Part shown: positions 11,667 to 23,473 of the stretch, piece after piece
Layout of the letters: each line of letters begins with the position of its first letter
Position numbering within the stretch: position 1 is the stretch's first letter
Assembly: GCA_030762175.1 (NCBI GenBank)
Contig: CM060838.1
Span: 17,963,501-18,027,500, forward strand
Direction of reading: 5' to 3'
DNA from: Metallyticus violacea
Lineage: Eukaryota > Arthropoda > Insecta > Mantodea > Metallyticidae
Length of the DNA: 64,000 nt
The notes under the pieces: generated by a model
The model's database searches: none
What the model was told of the DNA's origin: nothing
The model's input: only the letters and a program-made list of their open reading frames with translations
Program-made: the position numbers and the translations under genes

Positions 11667-13254
11667 TATTGTGAAACTGCAAGACCTACCTCAGGTTGCA
11701 GATACTACTTTCTTGAGCCTAACGCCAAGGTATGTCTATTGAATACGTAAAACCCGAAATCAACAGTCAATATTTTGCATGGTCGCTTGGCGACGAGAAT
11801 AAATACTGTGCATCTCGTAGCGAGCTTGTCCCTACAAGCAATGATGACAAGAAGGGAGAAACTACTAATAAAACCTTGGCAAGAAAGAAGCTATAATAAT
11901 CACAGACTAAAGGTATGTAGCACATTGAAGTTATTGAACCTAAAGCCTAAAGAAATAAAGCTATTAAAAACAACATAAAAAGAAAAATAACTCTTAGAGG
12001 CTACAAAATTTATTTTACGTTTAGGGAATGCAACTATTCTATAATTTCTTATATCTTTAAAAAATGAAAGATTAAGAAGAAATGTATTATGTGTGTCAAT
12101 CAGAAATATGTTTCAATTTGTTGGAGTATTGGCCTATTTGACTGAAATTACAGATCAGTGACTCAATAATTTGCTGTGACAGACTTGGTCCCACTTTTCG
12201 AAAGTGGGTCTTTGACCGAGCTTAAAGCGTATGGCCGACATTGGCTCCTAATGAGCTTATTGCGCCATTGCTTGTAATATTTATTATATAACAAGCTTCA
12301 TCTTATCAGATCTAATTTATAATTTGGACATGTTGCGTCATATGAGGTACTACTTAATGATAATTTATTCTCACGTTATTTATATAGTACGAATGAAATT
12401 TTTAAAAATCTATACTCCGGCGTATAGCACAAACGTAATACATTTTATTTATAACGAACCCTGATTATCATGCCTTCGAAAAATTACAGCACATATAGTG
12501 CTGTATTAATTATAATTGAGATGCAACGTGAATTTTGTTTTAACTATGAAGAAAAACTATTTCTACGTGCGTTATAAACTATCAGTATTTGCGCCTCTGC
12601 CTTTTGTCACTCTTCTTACATCTCGGAACAAAGTCTTGATCCTTGATGTAATCCTAAAGAAAAAAAAAATGTTAAGACTGGTGAACGAGGTGGTCAAGAA
12701 GGAGCGTTTGGTCCACTGGTTTTTCCACTCAAGCACCCCATTTCCACAAATTGTACATGCCATTTGCTAAAAGAATTGTCGAAGGCTAGACCCTGTTGCA
12801 GACAATGAAAATATACCAACTGATTCTCATTACCATTAGCTGCTATTTTGCAAACGGAGACAGCTTAACACTATGGTGCTAAGAACTTTACTCTGAGTGC
12901 AAAGTGGGCGATATCTCGTATTTTATAGGAATTGAGTTTCTCATATATGTTGCATATAACTTTAGGCTGACACAATCTAATACAAACATATTGTAAAAGT
13001 CAATCTTACTAAAAAGGTAAATACATAAAAATATTATTCAACACTATATAGAAACTTATTCAATACACAGTACCTCAGGCTTAAGTTTAAACCTAGGGCA
13101 CTGGAGGTTTTATTTTTCTTTTTGTTTATATCTGTAGGTAATCTATTATAAAAACTTACATCTATTAATACATTTTAGAGGCACTCCCTGGACTGGTTTT
13201 TTAATTGGCCTGTAGTTTCCAAAACTAGGTTCCCCTTTCAAAGTAGAAGCAAGT

Positions 13255-13450
13255 TACTCGCGCCTTTGCCCTCCGGCTAGGCTACCAGTACCTGGTAAAG
13301 CGACGTAATCTAGCATTAATCTCTACAGGTGGGTAACTGGAATCTTTAAGTTGTCTCACTACTTTAATTACCCCTGCCCCACCGAGTCCAACCCATCCGG
13401 ATGACTGCCGACCCCTATGTGCTTCTAGTAACGTTGTTAATACGCTTTGT
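13255..13450 (+). repeat. Repeat family R3, copy 2
   Basis: Matches 6705-6905 in interrupted blocks: TAGGCTACCAGTACCTG, GTCCAACCCATCCGGATGAC. Borders unclear, function unknown. Confidence 0.4.
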
Positions 13451-13914
13451 CCTAGATTATACTTGATCGCTGAGCATATATTTCTCCTTTAAACTAGCCC
13501 CACCGGAAGAAATCGGGTGAACGAGAAGGCCAGGCAAGTTTCCGAAGTGAGGTATGACGGACAAGAAAACTTACTACAAAAATTATCGTCGATTGAAATT
13601 ACGGGGAATAACTTATTTTCATTTACATCTTTTAAGGATGGAATTGATATCCACGTTTAAGATGCATAGACGACGCGTTGTTCTAGAACCCGAGGACTAC
13701 TTCGTAATGTGATTTCCACTAGCAATCTATATATGCGAGGACCTTCAGGATATCTTTTATTCTCAACATATGCACTATTACTAAACTGTTGTAAAATTGT
13801 AACTAATTCAGTGCGGATTAGAGTGTTGACACCTTACCATTTCGTCCGATGTGAAAATTCGTTACAATAGCAGTCATTACTTTTAAAAACCATTTCCACA
13901 ACAGCCTCAACGTA

Positions 13915-14096
13915 GTAAGGGAAGTAAAGCCATGGGTCCCATGTCATACATTTACAGCACGAAAAAGAACCTCAAGCCTGAAAAAAGGGCCTCTGAGCAA
14001 AATTTGTCGGCCATTTCACGCCTGGAATTGAATGGGACGCTGATGACCTGAGATGTTAAAGAGTGTCCTTAAATAAAACGAATCAAAAAAAAAAAC
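13915..14096 (+). repeat. SINE-A copy 6, 5' truncated with A tract
   Basis: Starts at AAGGGAAGTAAAGCCATGGG and includes the GGCCTCTGAGCAAAATTTGT block, GACGCTGATGACCTGAGATG and a terminal A tract. Confidence 0.85.
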
Positions 14097-14769
14097 ACTT
14101 GAATAGTCACTGACACATCCAGTTTTATGCACAGTTCTGAATAACTAACACCCATCTCAATGTACAATCTATGTAAATTAACCACTGCTGCATCTGATTC
14201 CATAACACAGAAAAGCAAATTGAATCAATTCAACTAAGTTGACTGGTTGAAGTTCACATTTTTTTTTTTCTCAATCCATGGTACAGTGTAGAACAGCTTT
14301 AATATTTTTGATCATGAAATTCATACAGCATAAACCATTCCTCAGTTAGTGGTTCACAATCTTGAAAATATTAATAAATAAACAAATTAGTATCAACAAT
14401 ATTGTAGGTATATAAACAGTGATGTCCCAATTCTAATCAGGAGGCATAAGCAATGTTAAATACACAACTCTGTGGCCAGGTTGATGCGTATATCTGGCTG
14501 TCATACAGCAGTTCTTATCAATGGCATTTTAAACTACATGACAACTTGTAACACACAAGGACTTTTGGTAACACAGCTGCCACAGGTAGTCAATCAGCTT
14601 TATTTTTTGAAGAAGCAATTGAAATACACTTGGGATCAATACATTGTATCAACAACAAAAAACTTAACTCTGGTTAGAAAAGTTACAAAGGATGTAAAAC
14701 AATGACAAGTTTTGTTTTAACTGTGGGTACATTTTTCAGTGCTTGAAACATTTAAAAAGCATTTTAATA

Positions 14770-15660
14770 ATGAATGGGGCTCACCCATCTCTGGCTTGAA
14801 AAACTGTATTTGCACATCTTGGCATGCTTTCAATTAGGTTGGCAATGGCTTCTTGAGGAATATTCTTCCATTCTTCAAGAAGTGCTCACCTGAACTCCTG
14901 TAAAGCTTGTGGCAGCAGCAGACCTGTCTTAACATACCGTTCCAGTGTGTGCCACACATGTTCAAGCAAATTCATGATGGGATTCCTTGTGACCATGGTA
15001 AAACATGGATTCCCAATTCTTGGAGATAATCTCTGAAAATGTAGGCAATATTCCACCATGCATTGTGTAATAAAAGAAAATTATCATCTCTAAATGAGCC
15101 AAATGGTGCATGATTAGCCAAACTTCTATTTATTAACTCGATATCAGCATCCATAGACACTCCTGCCCAAACCATCATCCCATCATCTCCAAAAGGTAAC
15201 TATTCGGAAATGCAGCATTGTGCAAATTGTTCTTCCCACCTTCTCCAAACTCTTTCAGTTCCATCAAGTAAGCACAGAATGAAACAGAACTTATCTGTGA
15301 ACAGAACATGGCTCTAATGTTCATTTGTCTAATCCCTATGATTATTTGCAAAATGCAATCATATCACTTGGTGTATCCTGAGCAAACTGTAACCATTGCA
15401 GATCTCCTTGATATCAATTCACTTGCTTTCAACCTTCTATCCTTTTTGGTTAAAATTGAGTGTCCTTGCATGTTAACAAATTGCTAAGGCTACAGCCATT
15501 GCAGGCATGTTACGCTCTAAGAACTGTCAATGCTATGTACCTGTCTTCATTTTGATTTGTAGCTCTCGGACAACCAGATCCTGGTCTTCTGGTATATTCT
15601 AGGGTCACTCTAAATCATTTTTAGGCACCATGGACTGTGCTTCTAACCATATTCATTACA
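14770..15660 (-). mobile_element. Tc1-like transposon, decayed, nearly full coding length
   Basis: In the minus strand, with stops and frame changes, the order of Tc1 transposase pieces is kept: RRPGSGCPRATNQNEDRYI near 15600, then MMVWAGVSMDADIELI near 15178, then the diverged catalytic block FLLLHNAWWNIAYIFRDYLQ, then GIHVLPWS, and at the end LIESMPRCANTVFQARDG near 14780. The cut-and-paste DD(34)E enzyme would normally be about 340 residues. The first Asp context (LLLHDNA in the family) is mutated to LLLHNAW, so it is inactive. Confidence 0.8.
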
Positions 15661-16140
15661 TGTGCAATGTAATGTACACTGTGCCCATCATCATTTAGGC
15701 TACAGCTCTAGCCACACCTTCAGGCCAAAATTTGTAAGGTTAAAAATGACAGACAACCCTATTTATATTTACAACATGTAAAAATAAAGAAATAATGATA
15801 ATGGGGCACAAAATGGTTAAGACAAACTTTCTGTTTCTGAAACTTTATACACATAAATGGAATATTCAGTTACAATGGCTTATTTATAAAACAAAAAACA
15901 TTCAACATAGCCTACATATCTCCATGACAACAAATGCCAATCACAATATTTTATGACAAGCAAATATATTACAATATCCAAGCAAATATGAAAGTGTCCA
16001 GTTTTTTTTTTTTTGTCCCTGAGAATACTTACCTAATTCTTGATACCAGCACAGTTCTAATTCTGCTCATTACAACAATCAAAGAAAGATAACAGGCATT
16101 TGAGTTAACTAAGACTTATATGTGCATATTATGAACACAG
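15661..16140. other. Presumed first visible intron of the CFAP97D-like gene
   Basis: No exon for the N-terminal part of the CFAP97 domain was found here or further upstream. A T tract lies near 16000. Confidence 0.4.
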
Positions 16141-16337
16141 GTGAAATCAGCACTACCTGCTATAGATGCTAGTCCACCACCAACACGGGAACATGTTTGT
16201 TACAAGCTGAAGAAGAAACAGACAGAAGCAGAAAGAATTGCACGCATTGAAAAGGATAATTTCAGACTATTGCAAAGAATGGGATCCATCATGCAAATCA
16301 ATCGATTAGATAACCACTGGATTACTGCTGCTCCAAG
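16141..16337 (+). CDS. CFAP97-domain (Hemingway-like) protein, internal exon
   Basis: The exon has 197 bp, flanked by an AACACAG acceptor and a GTAAGTA donor, open throughout. It encodes KSALPAIDASPPPTREHV, then a charged helical stretch KLKKKQTEAERIARIEKDN, then LLQRMGSIMQ and LDNHW. This order (P-x-hydrophobic-D-x-x-P-P, coiled basic/acidic helix, LL/Q-x-M-x-x-I, then D-N-x-W) is that of the CFAP97 domain of Hemingway, CFAP97 and CFAP97D1/2. Those proteins are linked to motile-cilium and sperm-flagellum axonemes. The upstream exon, expected to end near H-R-x-K, was not found. I infer membership of the small CFAP97D group; the exact orthologue cannot be fixed. Confidence 0.8.
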
Positions 16338-17039
16338 GTAAGTATAGTATTCTTTAATATCCAATATTTAGCAATAATGTACCAATTTATTGCAGAATCT
16401 TAAACATAAAATGTAAAGAAATCAGTTACCTATGATAGTAAAAACATTATTTTTTTATACCTTATGCCAGGTTTAATGAAACTATAAATTTTTCCTGTGC
16501 AACCTTTAACACATTCCAAATAAAGTACAGAAATTTGTACAAAACAACAAATGTAAACAATGAGGATAAAAATTAAAACAATATTTTAGCATTGCACCAT
16601 TCTTATATTCTCCTCCCAATATTTGTTGTATCCCATGCACTATCCAATAGAGTAAAATGTTGAATCCTAGACTATTATTGGCTGAAGCAAAAATATTGTT
16701 AGTACGAAAAGACAGAGAATGTCTATCGCTATATTATTAAAGACTTTGAAAAAACATGGCCACTAATTACACTGACTTGGCTCCCTACAATAGAAGGAAA
16801 ATGGCAGAGGTGAGTGTTTTGAATTGTGGGCTCCTGAATTGTGGACACGAGTCACTGCTTCTTCCCAATTTCTGTAAACTCAATGTACAACTTCTCTGCT
16901 TAAGCATTCTGTAATAACGTTCACAAATTCAGCTTGATGAGGAATTCACTTAGCTTACCCAGCTTATACGTGATGGACTTTTCATTACTATAAATATATT
17001 TTACCCAATTCATATGAGTGTTATTTTTGGATTGCAGTG

Positions 17040-18700
17040 TGGAAGAAGATGGAGTAGTTGTGGAGTTAGAATTTCTGTATAAAATGAAAGTTTTTTGGAT
17101 GATTCAGTGATACTGGATGTGACAGCATCTCCTGAAGCTAAGAACCAAAAGCCGAGTTCTTCGGAGATCAGTTGCACAGGGAAAAGAACAGTAAAAAGGA
17201 AGTATCATGATTCCTACTTAGACATATGGTTTTATTGGCACCAGCCACAACAAACTGCAGTGTGTAATTTGCGGCAAAAGTGTTGCCAAAGAGTGTGATA
17301 TTCCCAGCAAAAATGAGCAGCCATCCAGAATGCAAGGACAAACCAATTTATTTTTTCAGAAGAAAGGATGGTGAACTTGCAGAAGCCCTGAAAATTGTAT
17401 CACTCAAAAACAATTAACGAAAAAGCTTTGATGTCATCATACTAGTAAGTTGCTCAAGTTGGCGAAGCCCATACCATCGCTGAAAATCTTATTAAGCCTT
17501 ATGCAAAGACATAGTTGAATGTATGCTGGATGGAAAAGCCATGAAATTAATAGACACAATTTCTCTGTCAAGCACTCTATTTCACGATGCATCAGGAATA
17601 CTTAGCAGATGATGTGTAAGCTGTTTTACTTTCACGAATAAAATTCACTACATTTTCGCTTCAAATGAATAGATGTAACACAGTTGGCAATTTTAAGTTT
17701 TTGAGCGCAAACAGTACTTGGAGACTTTTCAAGAGGATCAACTTCTCCACAAATTGTTACCAACCACTACAACTATCTCTGAAATTTTTCAATTCATTGA
17801 TGAATAATTTTTTACAGTTTATGGTATCTCATTAGATAATTGTGTCGATATGTGCACAGACAACACAAAGACAATGACTGGAACGACTTTTGATATTGTC
17901 CCAAAATTTTAAACAAAAAGCAAAGGAGTGCAGCAGTAGCCACCACAGCAGCCTCCCCACCAAGCCTTGCATGAAGATAAGATGCCACCTTCCATAAAAG
18001 GAATCTTCGCACAGAAATAAGGTACCACTATTGAGGCAAAAGTTTAGCTTGACTCTTTGAAATGAGGGTGAAAATCAAAACCTACCTGACAATAACTTTG
18101 CTTTAGGAGACAAATTATACGACGAATGCTGGCTAGTAAAATTAGCATATTTAGGTGACATTTTACATAAAGTTAATAATTTAAGCCTCTCACTTCAAGG
18201 AAAAGCAACAACAGTATTTGATGCCAGCAATAAAGTGCAAGAGTTCAAAAAGATCCAAATTTTGGGAAGAATCCATGAATGGCAATCTAGACAGCTTACC
18301 AATGGTAAAAGAATTTATAGAATAACTAGGTTTAGACATACCTGGGGATATCCTAAATGAGCTTCAAGCTCATCTAATAAGTTTGCTTGACAGTTTCAAC
18401 AGTTATTTTCTGAAAGAACTCCATGAAAATTTTGGGTTACAAACTCATTCTTTGCTGTATCAGAATCTCTGACAATGCAGCAATATGAATGCTTGATTGC
18501 TTTGACATCACATTCTATGATAAAAGATAATTTTTCAAATAAGAAGCCAATATCTGAATTCTGGTGTCAAAAAGACAAATTTAAAGTTTTGTCTGATAAA
18601 ACTAAAAACCATTCTTTTGCCCTTTGCAAACACTTATTTATGTTAATCAGGATTCTCTACTTATGCAGATTCTAAAACAAAACAGAGATCTCGTCTCGAT
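17040..18700 (+). mobile_element. hAT transposon remnant of ZBED5-like type
   Basis: Broken plus-strand frames follow the order of ZBED5/ZBED8-like hAT transposases: KRKYHDSYLDI and CNLRQKCCQRV-type BED zinc-finger remnants (17185-17300), KDIVECMLDGKAMKLIDTIS (near 17510-17565), LVKLAYLGDILHKVNNLSLS and LQGKATTVFDASNKVQEFKK (18135-18255), and the C-terminal ISEFWCQKDKFKVLSDKTKN (near 18550-18610). Several frameshifts and stops lie between them. It sits in the intron between the first two CFAP97D-like exons. Confidence 0.8.
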
Positions 18701-18896
18701 GTGGAGCCTGATATTCAGCTCCAGATCAACCAGAAATAACCAAGTTATACAGATCAAATCAGTCTTGCTCCTCTCATTAGAATAGTTCTTTTATGGCCCC
18801 AAATAGCATTTTTGGTTTTGCAATATTAAAAATGGTTTTATGTATCAGATCTATGAGGATATATATTATGGATTTACAACATTTTAGTTCATTTTA

Positions 18897-18950
18897 TTTT
18901 TTTTTTTTTTTTTTTGTTTTTTTATTTATTTATTTATTTATTTTTTTTTT
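18897..18950 (+). repeat. Poly-T / TTTA low-complexity tract
   Basis: T homopolymer with TTTA repeats; possibly the reverse-complement tail of a retroposon, although no body was recognised on either side. Confidence 0.7.
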
Positions 18951-19488
18951 GTAATGAGTGAAATTAGAGTTAAAAATATTTTTGTAATGAAATAAACAAA
19001 TAAAGCATTTTTCACATGTCTTAAGTTCTAAATTCGGAATGTTTGCCTTCTATCCTCAAATAGTATGGTCATAAAGGTGCTAAGTCAAAATTGTGCTCCA
19101 TAATGAAGTTTTTCACTGGAAAGATCTTTATAACCTATAAAGTTTGGCAACCACTGCCCTAGATAAAGTAAAGGCCAGAGTTTTGTCAATAATTTGCAAT
19201 ATGAATACCATAAAAATTATTGGCAATAGTTGTTAAAATTCAGAACATGTTGCTTATGATTTAATTGGGCTGAATTAATTTAAGATATAATAATTGCTAT
19301 GGTTTAAATAGATAAGATCCAGTTTACTTCCCTAGCATTGATTTTAATTAATTTTGAATGGTGATCATTTTTAAGACAATTATGTATTCAACTTATAACT
19401 TTTGAGAGGTATCATTAATTTGCTTCCATTATTATGAGAAACTTCCAAAATTATGCCCTACACTCATGTGAAATAAATTAATTTTCAG

Positions 19489-19642
19489 TTTCCTTCAGAG
19501 AGTTGGAATTTATTATCAACCAAGTAAACATGCTTCAACTATGCAGAGTAACATTTCGCCTGAAAGCTCCACACCTCAGCATCTGACAATCAGGCAAAGA
19601 CATTGCTTGGCTTGCAACCCTCAGAACAAAAAATATTTTCAG
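19489..19642 (+). CDS. CFAP97D-like gene, second visible exon
   Basis: The exon has 154 bp, with an ATTTTCAG acceptor and a GTATTT donor. Joined to the AG left over from the 16141-16337 exon it reads SFLQRVGIYYQPSKHA and stays open for 51 codons, ending at a codon boundary. FLQRVGIYY directly after DNHW-ITAAPR falls where family members carry the segment following the CFAP97 core. The rest is Ser/Thr/Gln rich and not recognisable. The phase match (2 then 0) supports the model. The intron before it (16338-19488) contains a decayed ZBED-type hAT transposon. Confidence 0.6.
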
Positions 19643-20109
19643 GTATTTTTATAATTTGGATAATAAAGTATATTAGATGTAGCAATCATGAACTGTAAAG
19701 AATGCACGCACACTTTATTTATTGAGTTACAATTTCAGAAAAATATTTTTAAATCTATAATGTACTTTCTTTAAATATTTAATATTCTGCCATTACTGTA
19801 GGAATTATGAGAGAATGAATAAAATAATGAACCTAATGAGCCAAGAATCAATTGGTGCTTAAAGTTAACAGACATCATTAAAAGCCTAAAAAAAAATATA
19901 TTCAAGCACTATGTTGCAGTGATCGTGATTACTGTAAAGTTAGTGAAACAAAAACAATGTCTACATCTGCATGTCAAAAATCAATTTTGTTATTGGAAAA
20001 TATGTAAATAGTTGTAACTTAAGTGATTCTTTAAAATGCAAACATTTGAATGAAAAACTTGGCAACTTAATGAAGACTATGACTTCAAAGCTGGTTCTTC
20101 TAATAAAAA

Positions 20110-20860
20110 AACAAAGATTCTTGCATGAATGGTTTATATGGTATGTATCATGGCTATCATATTCGCAACTTCTATCAGGTGCTTTCTATAAATTTTGTGT
20201 TCTTTTTTCATCTAGAACTCGGACTTGTTAACTAAGTTTGTTAGGGAACCATTTTGTAGGTATAATGATTTCCATGAAAGAGCCCTTGAACATGTCAATA
20301 CTCAAATGCACGAAACAGCTGTTCAGAAAGCAATAAATTTTCAAAAAATCAAACGTTTTGAAAATGAATCTGTGCATGAACAATTAAATGAAAATTACAG
20401 CAAGTTAATCCAGACAAACAAGTTAAAAATTAAATCTACAATCTCATCCATTGTATTTTGTGGAACTGAAGCAATTGCTCTTAGAAGGAAAATTCAATTC
20501 ATTGTTAAAATTTACACAAGTAGGAGCTGGGGATAGTGAACTAGCACAGCATTTAGAAACTTGTCCTTCTAATACAAAGTGCACATCTGTCAACACAAAA
20601 TGAAATCATAGATATATGTGATAGTATTATTTCCAGAGAAATAATTTCCAAAGTTAATCAGGCAGGAGCATTTTCAATTCTTGTAGATGAAACTTGCGAC
20701 ATTAGTGGAACAGAAAAATTATCAATTGGTATGGGATAAACATTCTTTGATGAAATTATCAAAGAAGAAATTTTGGGATTTGTTGTGCTTTAGGAGTATG
20801 ATGCTGAAAATGTTGCAAACTCTATATTAAATGTGTTACATTTCATTTTTCTATTTCTAA
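20110..20860 (+). mobile_element. hAT transposon remnant of ZMYM1 / TTF-type
   Basis: Frames in order: FLHEWFIWYVSWLSYS (TTF-type zinc-finger region), REPFCRYNDFHERALEHVNT, SSIVFCGTEAIALRR (near 20460), AGDSELAQHLETCPSNT-like (near 20530), and GAFSILVDETCDISGTEKLS (near 20665-20725). These match the order in hAT transposases related to ZMYM1 and the P52rIPK-type proteins. The catalytic Asp context VDET is intact locally, but stops and the missing C-terminal half make it a pseudogene. It lies in the second CFAP97D-like intron. Confidence 0.75.
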
Positions 20861-21009
20861 TGAAGTGTGTACATGTACGGTTCCATAAGTTTCCAGTCTA
20901 TCTTACTTTAACACATAGGAAAGAAAATTATTAAATTATTTTTCTACATTGTCCCATTTATTTCTTTCTCATGGGTCATTCTTCAATTATGAGAAAAGAT
21001 AATAAACAC

Positions 21010-21327
21010 TGGGGACTAGATTTGGGCTCCATGGTAAATGATCCAATATGCTGAATTCACAGTTCTTCACAGCATCCTTTACAATGTAGTATGCACTGAT
21101 GCATTGTCATGCAAAAGATGAACATCATGGCTTAGCACACCACATTTCTTTTCTTTGATTGCAGCTTGCAGTTTATTTAGAAGGATGCAGTAGTAGTCTG
21201 CATTAATACTAGTGTTTCTCTCTTTGAATTTAACAGAATCCCCTTGTAGTCCCAGAAAATTATAGTCATTTCTCATGCACTATACAACCCTAGCACCTCA
21301 ACTGTTAATGCCATTCCATGGACACAG
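21010..21327 (-). mobile_element. Mariner-like transposase fragment
   Basis: Minus-strand frame 21276-21079 contains NTSINADYYCILLNKLQAAI and HDVHLLHDNASVHTTL. The (I/V)NADYYC-x-LL and HDNA-x-x-H motifs, the second holding the second catalytic Asp, are those of the mariner family. A SINE-A copy abuts or interrupts it at 21328. Confidence 0.75.
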
Positions 21328-21623
21328 TCAATCCTGGTGGTGTAGTGATAACCATAGTTGTCTTCTAAACCCAAGATCGCGGGTTCCAAACCCGGCCAGG
21401 ATCGATGGATTTTTTCGGGCATAAAAATCCTAAGTATGGCTTCCTTCGGAAGGGAAGTAAAGCCGTAGGTTCTGTGTCATACATTTATAGCACGAAAAAG
21501 AACCTCAAGCCTGAAAGAAGAGGCCTCTTAGCAAAATTTATCGGCCGTTTCACGCCCTGAATTGAATGGGATGCTGATGACCTGAGATGTTAAAGAGCGT
21601 CCGTAAATAAATCAAATCAACAA
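21328..21623 (+). repeat. SINE-A copy 7, full length
   Basis: Head AATCCTGGTGGTGTAGTGAT, B box GCGGGTTCCAAACCCGGCCA (one inserted base), body and tail GCGTCCGTAAATAAATCAAA. It interrupts a mariner-like region. Confidence 0.9.
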
Positions 21624-22855
21624 CTCCCTGGACTCTCTTTTTGAAAGTAAATTATTAGAGTACCTTAGTTTCATCCTGTCAAATTGAGAATCCAGAACTT
21701 TCTTCCTGTTTGTTCAAAAATCTTTCATAGCACTATTTAATACTGTTTCTAAACTACCAAGAGAAGTCACAGTATCCATATTGTACTGACCTCTTTCATA
21801 TGAAGAGGTTTATGCAAAATTCTAAAGAAAATTGCTTTGAAAGGATTTTCTTTCAGTTTTAGTTCTGTCATTAACACCTTCTCTTCAACAACTGTTGGAT
21901 TTCAGTATCAGCACTCTAACAGTTACCCCTCACATGGTTCATCTTCAGTAATTTCTCATCCTAATTTAAACTGTTTAGCCCATTCTTTTGTCACTGAATA
22001 TCAAAAGAAAGCTTCACCATATACTTTTTTAAAATCTTCCTATGCTTCATATTACTAGGAATGTTTCTGTTAATATATAATAAAAATAAGTTTCATTTCA
22101 AGTGTTTACTTGCATAAGATTTGCATATTTCAGACATAAGACTCCTTCGGACATGTATTTAAATTGCAAAATAAAATAAATTTTTAAAATAATGCAACAT
22201 TTGTATGTTTTTGTAAAATATTAACAATTTTCAAACTATCATGTGCAATCTTGTATCTTGCAAATTTTACTTGATCATTTTTCAACAGTATGTTGAACAG
22301 ACTCATTCATTGCTGGACAACAGCTAATGATGCTACAATGTGGATACCGCAAAGTGCAATAATGTGCCTGACATATGTCAATTAAGAGAGCAGACATTTT
22401 GTCACATGTACCATATGCCACTGCATTACCCTAACTAAACCAAGTGTTCAACCCTTCCCACAAGTAGAAGGCGCCCTTAATCTCAATATATTTTACTTGT
22501 CTTCTACCCTTTAAAACCAAGCATATTTTCAATTAACCTCTCCAAATTCAATACACTTCCTTAATTCTGAAATGTTTATTATTATCACTTCACAAGCAAG
22601 TGTGAAACAGTAATGAGGCTTCACCTCCATAATTTTTTGTCAATCTCACAAGAAGCAGTAATAAAGAAATAGGTTAACATATTTATTTTAAAGGTTAATG
22701 GAATTATCCTCACACAGCTGGACCTTAATGTTTAAATCCAGCTGATGCCTTCCAATTTAAAAGCATCTGGTAAGGTATAGCCTGACACATTTTAATAATT
22801 ACCATGTCTATTTCAAGCCTTCCTTAACACTCGAGGCCCTGAACTCCTCTCAGGT
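21624..22855. other. Intron of the CFAP97D-like gene, nothing recognised
   Basis: A 73-codon Ser-rich plus-strand ORF at 21837 has no splice or family support. Confidence 0.4.
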
Positions 22856-23091
22856 AACCCGGCCAGGATCGATGGATTTTTTCGGGTATAAAAATCCTAA
22901 GTATGACTTTCTTTGGAAGGGAAGTAAAGTCTTGGGTTCCATGTCGTACATTTACGGCACAAAAAAGGACCTCAAGCCTGAAAGAAGAGGCCTCTGAGCA
23001 AAATTTGCCAGCCATTTCATGCCCTGAATAGAATGGGACGCTGATGACCTGAGATGTTAAAGATCATCTGTAAATAAATCAAATCAACAAA
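22856..23091 (+). repeat. SINE-A copy 8, 5' truncated
   Basis: Begins CCCGGCCAGGATCGATGG and carries the standard body and the AAATAAATCAAATCAAC tail. Confidence 0.85.
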
Positions 23092-23343
23092 TCAACCTCT
23101 CGGGGTGCACACATTACATGAAATGTCTACACTATGTTCATATGTGTTTCTGGATATAGAGTATCCTTCTTTGTTGTTACTTTGATACTTTAAGAATCTC
23201 ATTCTGATCCTCTCCTGGGGACTTATAAACTCTCAAGAGAATCTTTTCAATTGCCTTGTCAATTATTTTGTGATCTTCGTTATTACTCTCCTGTAAACAA
23301 ACTCTTTATTAGAAAGAACTCGACATTGTGTTTCAACACTTAC

Positions 23344-23473
23344 GTGACCAACCTATCCTCGCATCCTTCAGTTTACCGCTCGATGCAGCCTCTATAAGTG
23401 ACTTTCCCAGCATTGGGACGCGACAATTTAACTTATCTAAATGGAGCGTAGCATCTGCTTCTGGTGACTGCAC
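23344..23473 (-). CDS. Isolated candidate exon, unknown gene
   Basis: 130 bp, open in one minus-strand frame, bounded by a pyrimidine-containing CTCACTCAG acceptor and a consensus GTAAGT donor. It encodes VQSPEADATLHLDKLNCRV, then PMLGKSLIEAASSGKLKDAR and IGWS. It has clearly more CpG and a less AT-driven composition than its surroundings, which suggests selection or recent origin from coding DNA. It lies antisense within the last intron of the CFAP97D-like gene. No partner exons were found. It could be an exon of an overlapping gene or a fragment of a processed or duplicated gene. Confidence 0.4.

Larger units (their letters stand above)
8123..13254. other. Mostly unrecognised DNA, SINE-B copy 2 at 10356-10648
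   Basis: A short 18-bp duplication (GGATTTGG-ATAAAGCAC) lies at 8702-8737. Frames between 8750 and 9955 are longer than expected (up to 105 codons) and Lys/Arg rich, as in a decayed transposon ORF, but I cannot name a family. CCCACTTTTCGAAAGTGGG at 12190-12208 is a short palindrome. Confidence 0.4.

Noticed and set aside
12190..12208. Histone mRNA 3' stem-loop
   Set aside because: The palindrome CCCACTTTTCGAAAGTGGG lacks the histone stem-loop consensus and there is no histone gene nearby.
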